Source of the DNA: Rhizobium sp. R711 | GTDB lineage: Bacteria; Pseudomonadota; Alphaproteobacteria; Rhizobiales; Rhizobiaceae | Direction: 5' to 3' | NCBI RefSeq assembly: GCF_002211365.1 | Contig: NZ_LOKZ01000001.1 | Location: 558,001-622,000 of the forward strand | Length of the DNA: 64,000 bases | In this document: one piece after another, positions 27,063 to 36,490 of the stretch | Numbering within the stretch: the stretch's first letter is position 1 | Layout of the letters: the number at the start of each line of letters is the position of its first letter | Made by a program: the position numbers and the translations under genes | Notes under the pieces: generated by a model | The model's input: only the letters and a program-made list of their open reading frames with translations | Databases searched by the model: none | What the model was told of the DNA's origin: nothing

Positions 27063-28192
27063 AGCGGGACCCTCTCGAAAATTAGCGATCGCTAACCTAC
27101 CATCCATGAATTGATGTCACAAGGCGGGTCGCTTCACCATTTCGATGGACGGCGAAATCCTCATGACTGCTTGTAAGGCGACCATCGTGGCTTGGCGACC
27201 GGAAGAGACAATGGCCTCGGCCAACCTCGACCTGGCGAGTCGATTGACCGCGGCTGACCTCGCCCTTCTCGGCGCACCAGGACCACCTTCGGATGCTCGC
27301 CCGTGCGCTCTACGTCTCCAACGCCTCCGCGCCCGCCACTGGATGGTGCAGGATATCAGCGAAGGCTCGATCGGCTACCAAGACATCGCCCAATTTCGAT
27401 CTAACGGAACCGAATCGGTTCCCATCCTGGGCGACATCGGTGATTCTCAGGACTTAGTGAAGCGCCCTTGACGCGCTCAAGCCGCGCGGCACATTCGACC
27501 TTTGGCACGGATCCATTCTGTACTTTAGGATAGCCGAATGCCCGAGGAGCAAAGCAGCGACTTCGCCGAAGGTTGCCCTGCCAATGACCTTTGCCCATTA
27601 AAGATCTTCGGTGTTGATCCCGGAGCCGGAACCCAGCCCCTTCTGAAGCAACGGCGTCTCTTGAAGGGGCTGATGGTGAACAGCCTTGTCCGGACGCCTT
27701 GAACAGATCACATACCGAGAACGCGGGATTTCGAAACGCGTCCTTGACGCATCGTCGATGCTACGAGGCGAACTTCCATATCTGTGGCGTTCGGAAGGTC
27801 AGGCGGCAAATAAAGCGGAACGGCTTCGAGATTGCCAGCTGCGCCGTCGCAAGACCTGTGAGGCCGATTAGCCATGCATGATATCGTTCGGGAAAGCCGA
27901 TCCGCACGACATTCCGGGCAAGATGGCTCCAAGTCCCTCGGACCGCGTGAACCGCTAATTCAGGGCTCCTGCACCGAACAGGCTCTGTATTCGGGCTTCC
28001 GCCAACCGGCGGGGCTTCGTCTGCGTGGCCTTCGCGGACCGACGCCTTCTTGTTGTATCGTAGCTGGCGGTGAGCCGGACGGCAGCCCTCGATGGCTTGG
28101 AGCAAGCGGGTCAGGCGTTCTAGGATCCACATACTCGTGCGGAAGATACGTCCTGCCAAGTCCTTGAAACGACACCTTGGAGATTGGGAAAC
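27063..28192. other. Gene-poor region of about 1.1 kb
   Basis: Several open frames of 60-100 codons occur on both strands, but none has a recognisable product with a good start. A minus-strand frame around 27770-27900 reads like a short hydrophobic peptide (AWLIGLTGLATAQLAI) and may be part of a decayed gene. The stretch sits between accessory genes and looks eroded. Confidence 0.4.
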
Positions 28193-28630
28193 ATGGCGCT
28201 CAAGCGTATGGACAACGTCGGAATCGTCGTCGAAGATCTGACGGTGACGATTGATTTCTTTCGCGAACTCGGTCTGGCGCTCGAAGGGCGGGCCACGATC
28301 GAAGGAGAATGGGCCGGACGTATTACCGGGCTGGACAATCAGCGTGTCGAGATAGCCATGATGCGCACACCTGATGGCCACAGCCGGATCGAGCTCTCCC
28401 GCTTCCTGGCGCCTGATGTCGTTGCAGATCATCGCAACGCCCCCGTCAACGCGCTCGGCTACCTTCGTGTCATGTTCGCCGTTGACGATATCGACGAAAC
28501 GCTCGAACGGCTCCGCACGCGCAGCGCCGAGCTCGTCGGTGAAGTGGTCCAGTACAATGACGCTTATCGGCTCTGCTACATCCGTGGGCCTGAAGGAATT
28601 CTCATCGGCCTGGCCCAGGAACTCGGCTGA
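28193..28630 (+). CDS. VOC-family (glyoxalase-like) protein
   Basis: A 145-residue single-domain VOC protein. It starts MALKRMDNVGIVVEDLTVTI, the first strand and helix of the fold, and ends YIRGPEGILIGLAQELG, the usual C-terminal strand with the metal-ligand Glu position (G-P-E-G-I-x-I-x-L). The central VDDIDETLERLRTRSAELVG begins the second repeat. The ATG at 28193 has GGAG and GGGAA just upstream. Its substrate is unknown. It stands alone in an eroded neighbourhood. Confidence 0.82.
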   Translation: MALKRMDNVGIVVEDLTVTIDFFRELGLALEGRATIEGEWAGRITGLDNQRVEIAMMRTPDGHSRIELSRFLAPDVVADHRNAPVNALGYLRVMFAVDDIDETLERLRTRSAELVGEVVQYNDAYRLCYIRGPEGILIGLAQELG

Positions 28631-28844
28631 GCGCGATACGAAGACGAATGCCCCGATTTTAATCATAACAAGACGGCAGCCGGAGCTTGCTGTCGATCGT
28701 ACGATCAAATAGCACGCGATCTCTCATGCGCCCTGCCGGACCGAGAAGAAGCGAATCGACCAAATTTGGCGCTGCTATAGGGACGCCCATTTTCTCGGCC
28801 GGCATTCCATGCCATCCGGAACGATCCCAAATCCTCGACATGAT

Positions 28845-28990
28845 ATGGACACGCTGAAGCTGTTGGGCATGCGTAGCACCTACCACCAGATCATCGCCTC
28901 CGGCATCAAGCGCCAGCACGAACCACCCCGCATCGTTGGTGACCTGTTGCAGTCACAGATCGCCGAGAAGCAGTCTACCAGATCACCGTC
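28845..28990 (+). pseudogene. Fragment of an IS21-type helper ATPase (istB)
   Basis: MDTLKLLGMRSTYHQIIASG followed by IKRQHEPPRIVGDLL and QSQIAEKQ matches the N-terminal region of rhizobial IS21 IstB proteins, where a KRQH...I-x-G-D-L-L...E-x-A-E-K-Q pattern leads into a K-Y-Q-L-T segment. Here the frame shifts right after EKQ: YQITVA continues in another frame, so about five codons are lost. The ATP-binding part is absent and no istA is present. It is a dead remnant of an insertion sequence. Confidence 0.6.
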
Positions 28991-29106
28991 GCTAGCGCTT
29001 CTGCTGAGTGCGGCATGTTACGCATGCGATGTGACTTGGTCGCCTTTGATTGCCCATTCTGCCCTTCGTTCAGTTTGTGATGGGAATCGAACCGCAGACG
29101 CCAAAA

Positions 29107-29361
29107 CATGCGCCGTTGGCGCGCATCCTCGTCCCCGAACTCGAAGGTCCAAATCTGGGCGCCATGCAAAATACAAAGAATGCGTATCCGATCCGCCATT
29201 GGCATGTAGGCTGCGATGTATGGTGTGCGCGCAATTACCAGTTCGCGCGTTCCCTCAATTCGGCCGGTCGACCGCTTTCGGGAAAATCAAGGAGGCGACG
29301 GACGGTTCGCGCGATTTCCTCGTCGACGTGAACCGCCGCCTTCGGGTTGTCACGTTCAATG
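29107..29361. repeat. Inverted repeat copy 1 (decayed parE segment)
   Basis: These 255 bases match 37041-37297 in reverse orientation nearly base for base, with a few substitutions and one-base indels. The pair encloses about 7.7 kb carrying the transposase, cyclase, aminotransferase, DMT and Lrp genes. Recombination between them would invert that block. Confidence 0.75.
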
Positions 29362-29417
29362 TAACTGAAGATGGCATCGCGATCGTCAAGCGCATACTGC
29401 GCCCAGACAAGCCTCAT
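29128..29417 (-). pseudogene. Degenerate ParE/RelE-type toxin, copy 1
   Basis: The frame opens MRLVWAQYALDDRDAIFSYI and runs through ERDNPKAAVHVDEEIARTVR, a typical ParE N-terminus, then stops early after GRPAELRERANW. Compared with the copy at 37041, one base is missing near 29267 (CGACCGGCCG versus CGACCTGGCCG). In the next frame the rest of the toxin continues (MADRIRILCILHGAQIW). It also lacks the stop found in copy 2. The ATG overlaps the stop of the antitoxin remnant upstream, the usual toxin-antitoxin arrangement. Confidence 0.75.
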
Positions 29418-29726
29418 CGGTCGCCCGCTCCTGCTTTACGCGCAGCTGCCATCCGGCGCTCGCGGAATCGAGCCCCCGCGTCAGCATCCTCGAAATCGGC
29501 TCGCGTATCCTCAAGCGCCTGCAACACCTTGGCGCGGAACCAGGGATCGTGAGCGTCTGTGCTGGCAACCAATTCCAGTGGAAGCGAGCCTTTGCGCCGT
29601 CCGAGTTAAACGAATTCGAACCGCCTCAGGCACAGTCAGTCGCATGCTTTGTAGGACGGCGGTAGTGCGGTCCCGAATGTCCGGATCAATCCGCGTTTGA
29701 AGGAGTGCATTTGAAGTGATCGCAAT
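29414..29726 (-). pseudogene. Degenerate RelB/DinJ-like antitoxin
   Basis: On the minus strand GGAGGAGA is followed by ATT GCG ATC ACT, where an ATG would be expected, then ITSNALLQTRIDPDIRDRTT and AVLQSMRLTVPEAVRIRLTR, a ribbon-helix-helix of the RelB/DinJ type. After TRTAQ the frame breaks; SLPLELVASTDAHDPWFRAK and the acidic C-terminus continue in another frame and end with a TGA overlapping the ParE ATG. Both the start codon and the frame are damaged, so no functional antitoxin is made. Confidence 0.7.
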
Positions 29727-29877
29727 TCTCCTCCGCTGAGCTCAGCGTAATGCGATTGCATGACAGAATCCGGTCAAATGACTAGGAGCCCGAAGTGGAC
29801 CATTAATTTCGTTACGCAGGCACGGCAGCTTTGCGCCTCGAAAACGGCCGTTAGGACGCCCGGTTCGTTGCCGTGCT

Positions 29878-30387
29878 TCAGGTGAGTTTAGCGAGGATAT
29901 CGTCGACGACACCTTTGACGGTATTCGCCGTGTCGATAGTATTGCCGGCCGGAAGATACTCCCGGTTACGATGGTAGCGGAGTACCAGCGCCCGCTCGGC
30001 CGGCTCGAAGCCCGGCTCATTCGGCCGCCCATCTAGTCGTCGGTTCAACGTCTCAACGTCGATGTCGAGTACGAAAACCTCATCGAACAGGTCCAGGAAT
30101 TTGTGAAAATTGCGCGAACCGCCACAAAAGAACGTGGCAGGATGGGTGGTGTCGGCAGCGACAGCTCGGACCTTGTCGACAGACCAGATCCAGTGAGTGT
30201 ATCCCCAAGCGATGCGGTCTGCCCCTTCGGGTGGTCCTGCGAGCGCCTGGCCTGTCTCGGGGTCGCCGACATAGGCCAAAACGCGGTCACCATGGACGAC
30301 ATGGTAGCCCCGCCGCTCCAGTTCGGTAGCGACTGACGTCTTTCCAGTACCCGAGCCGCCTTCGATTAGATAGTTCTTGATGCCCAT
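29878..30387 (-). CDS. P-loop nucleoside/nucleotide kinase-like ATPase (169 aa)
   Basis: A 169-residue protein with an N-terminal Walker A EGGSGTGKTSVATELERRG (residues about 9-27) and a Walker B-like hydrophobic strand EVFVLDID near residue 103. HGDRVLAYVGD and GGSRNFHKF are probable substrate contacts; the second recalls the family of AAA/adenylate-kinase-like phosphotransferases annotated as nucleoside kinases. It is monomeric-sized and cytosolic. The C-terminal ILAKLT ends in a natural stop. No neighbouring gene explains its substrate. Confidence 0.75.
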   Translation of the reverse strand: MGIKNYLIEGGSGTGKTSVATELERRGYHVVHGDRVLAYVGDPETGQALAGPPEGADRIAWGYTHWIWSVDKVRAVAADTTHPATFFCGGSRNFHKFLDLFDEVFVLDIDVETLNRRLDGRPNEPGFEPAERALVLRYHRNREYLPAGNTIDTANTVKGVVDDILAKLT

Positions 30388-30521
30388 GGGCCCTTTTTAT
30401 CACGGCCTTCAATCCGGTGAGAAGACACTCTGCCTGGGTGTGCTCCGTCAACGAGCTCACCTGGTCGGCCGTGAAGTATCCGTAAGTGATTGATATTTCA
30501 TGTATATTTGACACTTCTCAG

Positions 30522-30533
30522 TAATCGATATCG
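30522..30533. promoter_or_regulatory. TAATCGATATCG motif shared with the hipB promoter
   Basis: This 12-mer is identical to 24453-24464 just before hipB. Both copies are also preceded by ATTGATAT about 28-33 bases upstream. Here no hipB follows; the IS5-type transposase starts about 110 bases on. It may be a leftover promoter of a similar toxin-antitoxin locus. Confidence 0.3.
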
Positions 30534-30596
30534 CAAGAAACGGATGTTTTTCGATCTGTTTCCTTGCGATTTCAGATTTCGGTTTTCTCAGCCATC

Positions 30597-32008
30597 GAAG
30601 CGTGATTCACTTCCGATATCGCGATGAATCGGAGCTGGTAGATGGCCAAGCCTGTTGAACGACGCGAGACGGGAGAAGGTGATCTGTTCCGATCCCGCCT
30701 CGACCAGATCGTCGACTTGAAGCACGAACTGGTGCAGTTGGCGCAGACCATCGACTGGCGTTTCTGGAAGAACGGTTTGGTGAGATTTATTCGGATGGGC
30801 CTGGCATGCCGCCATTGCCGACGCGGCTGATGGCGGGCCTGGCAATCCTCAAGCATACGTTCAACCTGTCGGATGAGGCTGTCTGTGCCCGCTACCTCGA
30901 CAGCCCGTATTTTCAATACTTCTGCGGCGAGACGTTCTTCCAGCACACATTGCCCTTCGACCGTTCGTCGCTGACGCGCTGGCGCCAGCGCATGGGCGAG
31001 GAGCGGATAAAGGCGCTTCTCCAGGAGAGCCTGTCGGTGGCGGTCAAGAGCGGTGCAATGAAGCCGTCGGACACGCGGCAGGTGATCGTCGACACGACCG
31101 TCCAGCCCAAGAACGCGATGTTTCCGACCGATGCCAAGCTCCTTCACCGAGCACGGGAGCGGCTCGTGCGGGCGGCCAGGAAAGTGGGGCTCGATCTACG
31201 CCAAACCTATGTGCGGCTGGGCAAATTCGCCTTGATCCAGCATCAGCGGTATGCCCATGCCAAGCAATTCAAGCGGGCCGGCAAGGCGTTGCGCAAGCTG
31301 AAGACGTATCTCGGGCGAACCATCCGTGATATCGAGCGTCAGATCGCCGGCGATGAACAGCTCAAGGCAATCTTCATCTGGCCGCTCTATCAGGCAAAGA
31401 CACTCCTGGAGCAGAAGCAGCGTCAGCGCGGTCGCAAGATCTACAGCCTCCACGCCGACGAAGTCGAATGCATCGGCAAGGGAAAGGCACACAAGCCCTA
31501 CGAGTTTGGCGTCAAGGTGTCGGTGGCCACGACACTGAACCGCTCCAAGGGCGGCCAGTTTGCCCTGCACGCCATGGCACTGCCGGGCAATCCATACGAT
31601 GGGCACACCCTCGAGACCATCATCCCCGACATGGAATTGACCATTGGCAATGAGCTCTCCCGCATCCTGGCTGATGCCGGTTATCGCGGCCACAATGCAC
31701 CTGAGAGCCACAAGCTCAGGGTCTTCACCAGTGGTCAAAAGCGCCGCGTGACGCCGGCCATCAAACGGCAGATGCGACGACGGTCAGCCGTCGAGCCCGT
31801 CATCGGCCACATCAAGAACGAGCATCGGATGGATCGCAATTATCTCGCCGGACAACAAGGAGATGCCATCAATGCCGTTCTGGCGGCCGTTGGCTACAAC
31901 TTCTCGCTCCTGCTCGCCTGGTTCAGAGACTTTTTGTGCCTGCTCGCCGCCTTGCTCCTGGCGGCTCTGCCGCGATCCCCGCAGGTTTCCCAGTCACACG
32001 CTTCCTGA
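30597..32008 (+). mobile_element. IS5-type insertion sequence (bounds approximate)
   Basis: The element is defined by its transposase. GAAGCGTG at 30597-30604 and its reverse complement CACGCTTC at 31997-32004 are candidate terminal inverted repeats, but the match is short and the transposase stop lies just outside the right one. No target-site duplication was seen. The true ends may be somewhat further out. Confidence 0.45.
30642..32008 (+). pseudogene. IS5-family DDE transposase, frameshifted
   Basis: The first frame starts MAKPVERRETGEGDLFRSRL with a DUF772-type N-terminus and is lost after IDWRF near 30762. One missing base there would restore LEERFGEIYSDGPGMPPLPT and the remaining frame, which begins in the present sequence near 30806. 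Downstream the catalytic domain is intact: Asp in QVIVDTTVQPKN, Asp in ILADAGYRGHN and Glu in SAVEPVIGHIKNEHR make the DDE triad. The protein would be about 455 residues. As read, no full transposase is made unless ribosomes shift frame. Confidence 0.82.
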
Positions 32009-32278
32009 AGATCTCAACGTAAAAACTGTGGCGACGGACAATCCTGCCCGCCACAATCAAAACAGCGTTCTTCACGGTCGACCACCTGATAAAGGTTAGC
32101 ATTCGGTACATTCGGATTAAGGGTGAATGTCTGGCGGGAACGCGCCCCATGTCGGCCCTAGAGGGAGGCTTCGCACCTTCCTGGACGCAGACCTTGCTGT
32201 CGATCACACCCGCACTGGCTATTGCTCATCCTCCGTGCAAATGGCGGCAACAGGTTCAAGATCGGACACATGCACCCG

Positions 32279-34051
32279 TCATTGTATGATCCCGGCATTG
32301 CGTAGCCCCTCCAAGACGAGCTCGAAATGGGCGGGGTTCTTGAAAGGCAAGACTTTGCGACGGTATTCCAATGAATAGTCGGGATTGACGCGCAACACCT
32401 CTTGCCACCTCGCGCGAGCCTCTTCGAAACGGCCGAGGTGTCCGTAACAGGCGGCCAGAAGCGCGCGCGAGACATCGGTGACGGGGTTGCGGCTCACGCG
32501 CTGCAGCAACAGTTCGACGGCCTCTTCGTACCTTCGCAGTTGAAACAAGGCCAAGGCCTGAAAGTGGAGAACGACATCCGGAAAGTACGGGTTCAGGACC
32601 CTCGCCCGATCGAAATAGGCGAGTGCCTCCTCGGATCTGCCTGAATAGATTAGTGCCTCGCCGAGGCTGACCTGCCCTTCGGCGAAGTTCGGATTGAGGA
32701 CTATCGCACGCTCGGCCTCGCTGATGGCTCTATCGTGCTGTCGCGAGTAAAGCTTGACCACACTCAGTGCCCAGTGGGCCACGGGATCGCTATCATCCCG
32801 CGCTACCGCCAGCGTCGCAGCCTCTTCGGCTTGCTCGATAGAGCGTTGCGGCGACTCGCTCCACCGGTTCAGGTAGTCGAGCCCGTGGGTAAGGGCGAGG
32901 AAGGCGTGCGCTGAGGCGAAGTTCGGGTCCAGTTCGACGGCATGTTGCAAAAGGTCGCGGGCGTCTCTGTTCGTTTGCTTGGTCAGCCGGTGCCACAGCT
33001 CCCTGCCACGCAAGAAGCAGTCATACGCCTCAGGGTGCCGGGTCTGCCCCGGCGCCAGTCTTTGCCGATCGCCCTCTGTCAGATTGACCGCCAGCGCGCC
33101 GACGATCTGCTGCGTGACATCGTCCTGAACCGCGAATATGTCGGTGAGCTCGCGATCGAACCGCTCCGCCCATAGATGCCCGCCGGTGGTCGCGTCGATG
33201 AGCTGCGCGGTGATGCGTACCCTGTTCCCCGATTTGCGTACGCTGCCCTCAAGTACATGCCGCACGCCGAGCTTCGTGCCCACCTCCTGCACCTGGACGT
33301 TCTTGCCCTTGAAAGTGAACGACGAATTGCGGGCGATGACGAAGAGTTGCGACAGCTTCGAAAGCGCCGTGATGATGTCTTCCGAGATGCCGTCGGTGAA
33401 GTAATCCTGTTCGGCGTCACCGCTCATGTTGGCGAAGGGCAGGACGGCGATCGACAGCTTCGGCGAGGCTGCAGTCGCCGGTTGACTCGTCGCGAATTCC
33501 GAGGTTGCGACTGCCTTGGTCCGGGCGCTGCCGACTTGCAGCGAATAGACCCGGATCGGCTCGGCGATGTTCTTGAGTTGCGTGTTGCCGAGATCGCTGA
33601 CCGAGAGGTCAAGCCTCGCTTTGACTTGGCGATAGGCATCCTCGGACAGGCAGATCGCGCCCGCTGCTGCGACGCCCTCCAATCGCGAGGCGATGTTGAC
33701 GCCGTCGCCCATCAGATCGCCGTCGCTTTCCTCGACGACGTCGCCCAAATGGATGCCGATCCGGAACTCGATGCGACGGTCCTGCGGCACGCCGTCATTG
33801 CGCTCCACCATACCGTTCTGCACCTCAAGGGCGCAGCGCACGGCGTCCACCACGCTGCGGAACTCGACCAGCGCACCATCGCCGGTGCGCTTCACCACCC
33901 GGCCATGGTGCACGGCGATCGTCGGATCGATGAGATCGCTGCGCAATGCCCGCAACCTCGCCAGGGTGCGGTCCTCGTCGGCGCCGGCAAGTCGGCTGTA
34001 CCCAACCACGTCCGCGGCCAGGATTGCAGCCAGCTTTCGGGTCTCGCTCAT
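32279..34051 (-). CDS. Class III adenylate/guanylate cyclase with TolB-like and TPR domains
   Basis: A 590-residue soluble protein. Residues about 5-165 form a class III cyclase domain with the metal-binding Asp in LAADVVGYSRL and the conserved VKRTGDGALVEF and FRIGIHLGDVV strands. Residues about 200-310 resemble the FlgO/TolB N-terminal domain (IAVLPFANMSGDAEQDYFTDG). Residues about 340-580 hold TPR repeats. This layout is common in rhizobia, which carry many such cyclases. It would make cAMP or cGMP in response to an unknown input via TPR contacts. It has no membrane segment and no clear operon partner. Confidence 0.9.
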   Translation of the reverse strand: MSETRKLAAILAADVVGYSRLAGADEDRTLARLRALRSDLIDPTIAVHHGRVVKRTGDGALVEFRSVVDAVRCALEVQNGMVERNDGVPQDRRIEFRIGIHLGDVVEESDGDLMGDGVNIASRLEGVAAAGAICLSEDAYRQVKARLDLSVSDLGNTQLKNIAEPIRVYSLQVGSARTKAVATSEFATSQPATAASPKLSIAVLPFANMSGDAEQDYFTDGISEDIITALSKLSQLFVIARNSSFTFKGKNVQVQEVGTKLGVRHVLEGSVRKSGNRVRITAQLIDATTGGHLWAERFDRELTDIFAVQDDVTQQIVGALAVNLTEGDRQRLAPGQTRHPEAYDCFLRGRELWHRLTKQTNRDARDLLQHAVELDPNFASAHAFLALTHGLDYLNRWSESPQRSIEQAEEAATLAVARDDSDPVAHWALSVVKLYSRQHDRAISEAERAIVLNPNFAEGQVSLGEALIYSGRSEEALAYFDRARVLNPYFPDVVLHFQALALFQLRRYEEAVELLLQRVSRNPVTDVSRALLAACYGHLGRFEEARARWQEVLRVNPDYSLEYRRKVLPFKNPAHFELVLEGLRNAGIIQ

Positions 34052-34240
34052 GGCGCCGTCTCCTCACTTCCACGATAGCAGGGAGACAGAAGGCGAGAAA
34101 GAACTTTGAGCCGCTGCTCGGAGCGATCTTGGTTGAGATCGTGTTGGCCATGGTTCATGTGGACGCAGCCGAGGTGTAGCCCCACGCAATTGACTGCCGC
34201 ACATCATCACTGCCGACGAGATTGCAGCGGGCGCCAGCGC

Positions 34241-35440
34241 TCAACGTAAATTCGCAACAGCAACGTTTCTCGACACCGCACAGAGCGCGGCGGCCAGCCT
34301 GTCGACCTGATCCGGCAGCAGCCCGGCGATATTGATGCGGCCGCTTGCCGTGCCGTAGACGCCGAATTCCTCGCGAAGCCTGGTCATCTGATGGCTGTCG
34401 AGGGGCAGCAGCGAAAACATGCCTTTCTGCCGGCACAGCGCCTGGAACTTGGCGGGTGCCCCGTGTTCGCGGAGTGCTGCGCCGAGGTCGCGGCGAATCC
34501 CAGCGACCCGACGGCGGCTGATCTCCAGTTCCGCAAGCCATGCCCGAGGGTTTTCGAACAGGGCGGCGGCAATGGCGGCGCCGTGCTCAGGCGGCATGGA
34601 GTAGCTGGCGCGCGCTATTCGCTCCAGCGTGGCGCGGATGTTTGAGAGCGGCTTGCTGTCGGGCGCAATCACCATAGCCGCGCCGGTCCGCTCGCAATAG
34701 AGGCCCATGTTCTTCGAACAGCTCGCGGCGACGAGAAGAGTGTCAAGCGCGCCGGCCAGCAGCCTGAGGCCCGCCGCGTCTTCCTCTACACCATCGCCGA
34801 AGCCCTGATAGGCCATGTCGACCATCGGTGTAAGGCCTTTGTCCTTGCAGAAGGCTGCGATCCGGCGCCACTGCTCAAGCGACGGATCCACGCCCGTGGG
34901 ATTGTGGCAGCAACCATGTAGGATGACCACGTCGCCCTTTCGAGCCTCATCGAGGTCGGCGAAAGCGGCTTCGATATCGAGCCCAGTGTCGTTTTCCTGC
35001 CAGCGGAACGACTTCACCTGCAGTCCTGCCGCGGTCATGATCGGGCGATGGTTCACATAGCCGGGATTGCTATTCCACATGGTCGCGTCCGGCGAAACAA
35101 GGGCGATGAAATCGGCGAGCACCCTGAGCGCACCCGTCCCGCCGACTGTCTGGATGGTGCATTGACGCCCGAGCGTCTCGGTATCTGCCCCCAGAAGGAA
35201 CGCGGAAATTCCCTCGTTGAAAGCCATGTTCCCGGACAGGGCCCTGTACGACTTGGACGCGGCTGCGGAAGCAAGGCGGGCCTCGGCCTCCTGAACGGCG
35301 CACATCACCGGCGTCTCCCCCGACGCATCGCGATAGACGCCGACGACGAGATCTATCTTGTCCGCACGGCGATCATGCCGGAACGAACGGATCAGGGCCC
35401 ACAACGGATCGGGTTCGGCGATTGGCAGAGCGGCAAGCAT
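34241..35440 (-). CDS. Aromatic/aspartate aminotransferase (class I)
   Basis: A 399-residue PLP enzyme of the AspC/TyrB subgroup. The PLP lysine is Lys243 in CSKNMGLYCERTG, with the family's S-x-S-K-N-x-x-x-Y-x-E-R pattern. HGCCHNPTGVDPS holds the Asn for the cofactor ring and GRINIAGL the substrate Arg. A ribosome-binding site GGAGGAACG sits right before the second ATG at 35440, so that is chosen over 35452. It lies 22 bases after the DMT exporter gene on the same strand and opposite an Lrp regulator, suggesting an amino acid overflow unit. Confidence 0.9.
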   Translation of the reverse strand: MLAALPIAEPDPLWALIRSFRHDRRADKIDLVVGVYRDASGETPVMCAVQEAEARLASAAASKSYRALSGNMAFNEGISAFLLGADTETLGRQCTIQTVGGTGALRVLADFIALVSPDATMWNSNPGYVNHRPIMTAAGLQVKSFRWQENDTGLDIEAAFADLDEARKGDVVILHGCCHNPTGVDPSLEQWRRIAAFCKDKGLTPMVDMAYQGFGDGVEEDAAGLRLLAGALDTLLVAASCSKNMGLYCERTGAAMVIAPDSKPLSNIRATLERIARASYSMPPEHGAAIAAALFENPRAWLAELEISRRRVAGIRRDLGAALREHGAPAKFQALCRQKGMFSLLPLDSHQMTRLREEFGVYGTASGRINIAGLLPDQVDRLAAALCAVSRNVAVANLR

Positions 35441-35462
35441 TCGTTCCTCCATAGGGCCTGAT

Positions 35463-36374
35463 TTAGCGACGGTTTGCGAGGATCACGCCAGTGGTGATAA
35501 CGGCAATGCCGGCCGCGGTTGCCACGGTGAGCGGCTCGCCAAGCACCGGGATCGCAAGCAGGCTGGCCAGCGCCGGTGCGAGCGAGCCGATGGTCGCGCT
35601 TCTGGCTGCACCCAGCCGGGAGATGGCAAACGCATAGCCGACGGTCGAGACAAGGCCGACGCCGAGCCCCTGGACCAGGATGAAAGGCAGGGCCTGATGC
35701 AACGTGAATTGCCCGACATGCGTCGTGGCGACACCGGCGAAGAGCATGGCAATCAGAACGACGAGCGAGCACACCGACAGCAGCAGTCCGTTGCCGATAG
35801 CATCGACGCCGGTTCGCTTGAGACCGATCGTGTAAGCGCCCCAGACAAGGCTTGCGATCAGGAGCAGGCCGACGCCGCGCAACATTTCGGCGGTGATGGC
35901 ATACCGTTGTCCGGCAACGATGCCGAAGACACCTGCAAGGATCAGCGCAAGCGGCAGCCACTGCTTCCTCGGCACGCCCCGACGCTCGATGAGGGCGGTC
36001 AGCACGGCCACCGAGAGAGGGGTGGTTCCCGCAATCAGGGCGCCGACATAAGCCGCCGACGTCGTCCGCGCTCCTGCCGAGACGATCAGGAAGAAGGGCA
36101 CGCCGCCGAGCAATACCAGAGCCGCGTCCCTCGGCCGAACTTTCATCAGCGCAGCAAGCCTCTGCGGTATCGCCGGCAGGAGAGCGACGATCGGGATAGC
36201 GAAGCGGATGACAGCGACATCGGCCGGGGCGAGCGGCGATGCGCCCATGGCCCGCATGGTCAGCGCGAAGCCCGCCCAGATCAGCACCACGACGGAGAGA
36301 ACGAGATAACCGACCGTCGTCGGAGAAAGCAATCCGTTCCTGGATTGATGGAAATCTGACGTGATGTCGGTCAT
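35463..36374 (-). CDS. EamA/DMT-family transporter (10 TM)
   Basis: A 303-residue inner-membrane protein with about ten hydrophobic helices in two EamA repeats (residues about 15-150 and 160-300). It begins after a short hydrophilic N-terminus at ATG 36374, preceded by GGCCCGCA. Such carriers export amino acids or metabolites. It is divergent from an Lrp-type regulator by 116 bases and followed by an aromatic aminotransferase. Lrp-controlled amino acid export is the likely role; the substrate is unproven. Confidence 0.88.
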   Translation of the reverse strand: MTDITSDFHQSRNGLLSPTTVGYLVLSVVVLIWAGFALTMRAMGASPLAPADVAVIRFAIPIVALLPAIPQRLAALMKVRPRDAALVLLGGVPFFLIVSAGARTTSAAYVGALIAGTTPLSVAVLTALIERRGVPRKQWLPLALILAGVFGIVAGQRYAITAEMLRGVGLLLIASLVWGAYTIGLKRTGVDAIGNGLLLSVCSLVVLIAMLFAGVATTHVGQFTLHQALPFILVQGLGVGLVSTVGYAFAISRLGAARSATIGSLAPALASLLAIPVLGEPLTVATAAGIAVITTGVILANRR

Positions 36375-36490
36375 TGCGGGCCTCTTGGTTTCAATGACAT
36401 CGACAATATGCTTCTCCGCGTATCGATTTCTTGCTATTTCAGTGGCGTAGACCACGAGGTTTGGCAGAATCTGCTAGCAATGGGGCGAAA

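Noticed and set aside
27761..28708. 315-codon minus-strand frame spanning the VOC gene
   Set aside because: The part opposite the VOC gene is a shadow. The rest contains no recognisable domain.
35358..36359. 333-codon plus-strand frame opposite the DMT exporter
   Set aside because: The product is an Arg/Asp/Gln-rich low-complexity sequence that mirrors a membrane protein gene.
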